Positions 63,025 through 64,000 of a stretch of DNA of 64,000 nt are shown here, piece after piece (positions within the stretch are counted from its first letter, which is position 1; every line of letters begins with the position of its first letter). The stretch lies in the NCBI GenBank assembly GCA_002401685.1, contig NVTU01000008.1, positions 1 to 64,000 of the forward strand, written 5' to 3'. The notes under the pieces were generated by a model that searched no databases, was not told the DNA's origin, and worked only from the letters and a program-made list of their open reading frames with translations. The translations under genes were made by a program, and so were the position numbers. This DNA comes from Kordiimonadales bacterium (GTDB lineage Bacteria > Pseudomonadota > Alphaproteobacteria > Sphingomonadales > Kordiimonadaceae).

Positions 63025-64000
63025 TGACGCGGGTTAAAGTGTCGTTCCTAACAACTTTTATATGCACGGTGCTGCTTGCCTTATCTCAAGCAGCATCTGC
63101 GCAAATTTCTGTCAACGATACGGCTCTGATGCAGGCCCGGCCCGCGAAGCTTTTGAGTGCGTACGGTCTGTTTTCATCGTTACGTGGGCAAACACCAAGC
63201 CAACGCGTTCATCCTTACGACCTACAGCAGGCGTTATTCTCCGATTATGCGGTTAAGTACCGGTTTGTGTATTTGCCGTTTGGCACCCGCATCCAGTATC
63301 ACGCAACCGAAGCCTTTGATTTTCCTATTGGCAGCGTTTTGGTTAAAACATTTGCCTATCCTGCTGACTTTAGAAAGCCGCAGGAAAATATTCGCCTGCT
63401 AGAAACCCGGCTGTTGATCCGTCAGGAAAAAGGATGGAACGCATGGGCCTACGTGTGGAACGACGCACAAACGGACGCTGTGCTTAAAGTCGCGGGCAAA
63501 ACATTGCCGGTATCATGGGTTGACGCTGGGGGGCAACCACAAAACATTCAATATGTTGTGCCCAACAAAAACCAGTGCAAAGGCTGCCACAGCCTGAACA
63601 AGACCATTACCCCAATTGGCCCCAAGGCCCGAAATCTAAACCGTTCTTATACCTATGCGGCGGGCGCTAAAAACCAATTATTATATTGGTCAGAAAACAT
63701 GGCTTTGGATAATGCCCCGACGCTTGCGAACGCGCCTTCCGTTTTTGCCTTCTCGGACACTGTAGCCAGTGTTGAGAAACGTACGCGGGCTTATCTTGAT
63801 ATCAACTGCGCGCACTGTCACCGGGCTGAAGGCCCTGCCTCGAATTCCGGGCTTTTCCTAACCTACGGAGAAGATGTGCCGGTTAAATGGGGGCTCCTGA
63901 AACGGCCCGTGGCTGCCGGGCGCGGTTCCGGTGGTTTTCTTTTTGATATTGATCCCGGCCATGCAGACAAGTCGATCCTGCTCTACCGCATCCTCTCTAC
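63024..64000 (+). CDS. SO2930-type di-haem c-type cytochrome (3' end outside window)
   Basis: This gene is absent from the ORF track because no stop is reached. From the ATG at 63024 it reads MTRVKVSFLTTFICTVLLALSQAASAQ, a signal peptide, so it is periplasmic. Two haem c sites are present, CKGCH near residue 188 and CAHCH near residue 264, in the contexts VPNKNQCKGCHSLNK and YLDINCAHCHRAEGP. It overlaps the beta-helix gene by one base and ends at the window edge with 325 codons seen. The pairing with the beta-helix protein is characteristic of the HNE_0200/SO2930 families; the role is unknown. Confidence 0.88.
   Translation, partial: MTRVKVSFLTTFICTVLLALSQAASAQISVNDTALMQARPAKLLSAYGLFSSLRGQTPSQRVHPYDLQQALFSDYAVKYRFVYLPFGTRIQYHATEAFDFPIGSVLVKTFAYPADFRKPQENIRLLETRLLIRQEKGWNAWAYVWNDAQTDAVLKVAGKTLPVSWVDAGGQPQNIQYVVPNKNQCKGCHSLNKTITPIGPKARNLNRSYTYAAGAKNQLLYWSENMALDNAPTLANAPSVFAFSDTVASVEKRTRAYLDINCAHCHRAEGPASNSGLFLTYGEDVPVKWGLLKRPVAAGRGSGGFLFDIDPGHADKSILLYRILS

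Noticed and set aside
1-64000. CRISPR array, IS element or prophage
   Set aside because: No regularly spaced repeats, transposase or integrase motifs, or phage genes were seen anywhere in the window.

Overview
The window is a 64 kb piece of an alphaproteobacterial chromosome that carries the replication origin. The evidence is gene order: hemE, an AT-rich gap with DnaA boxes, then ppsR-maf-aroE-coaE-dnaQ, as in Caulobacter-type origins. Also present are the mnmE-mnmG-rsmG-parA-parB block with perfect parS sites, the hrcA-grpE / rph-rdgB-hemW block, a class I lysyl-tRNA synthetase, and a dnaK promoter that matches the alphaproteobacterial RpoH consensus. Genus and order cannot be fixed from the sequence alone. 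No IS element, prophage, CRISPR array or rRNA operon was seen; there is one tRNA (Gly, anticodon CCC).

Layout. 1-16 kb is mixed: a secreted metallo-beta-lactamase-fold protein (cut by the window start), a three-gene cassette of a D-Ala-D-Ala-ligase-like enzyme, an alpha/beta hydrolase and a membrane-anchored MurF-like ligase, several conserved unknowns (DUF2333, DUF952, SprA-related zincin), pyrD, an ECF sigma / anti-sigma / periplasmic metal-sensor triad, and UDP-sugar dehydrogenase with a MATE exporter. 16-30 kb holds arsC, metZ-apaG-trkH, cytochrome b561 with two YceI proteins, a DinG-type helicase, lysyl-tRNA synthetase, and an operon of a secreted hydrolase, two paralogous four-TM proteins and a small HTH regulator. 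30-38 kb is conserved housekeeping: grpE, hrcA, rph, rdgB, hemW, an LpoA-like lipoprotein, rsmI, yraN and gshB.

38-57 kb is the origin domain. Left of oriC nearly all genes point left (parB, parA, rsmG, mnmG, mnmE, a Rieske oxygenase, rho, hemJ, hemE); right of it they point right (ppsR, maf, aroE, coaE, dnaQ, a flavoprotein), as expected for leading-strand bias. Three perfect 16-bp parS palindromes lie about 8-11 kb left of oriC. The origin gap has four consensus DnaA boxes, an AT-rich stretch, and TAG-type triplets that look like a DnaA-trio.

55.7-64 kb has tandem signal peptidase I genes, the dnaK-dnaJ chaperone genes, and a TetR regulator divergent from a beta-helix protein / di-haem cytochrome pair that runs off the window end. 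The least explained pieces are the Ddl-like/hydrolase/membrane MurF-like cassette, the duplicated four-TM/HTH operon, and the beta-helix/di-haem cytochrome pair.
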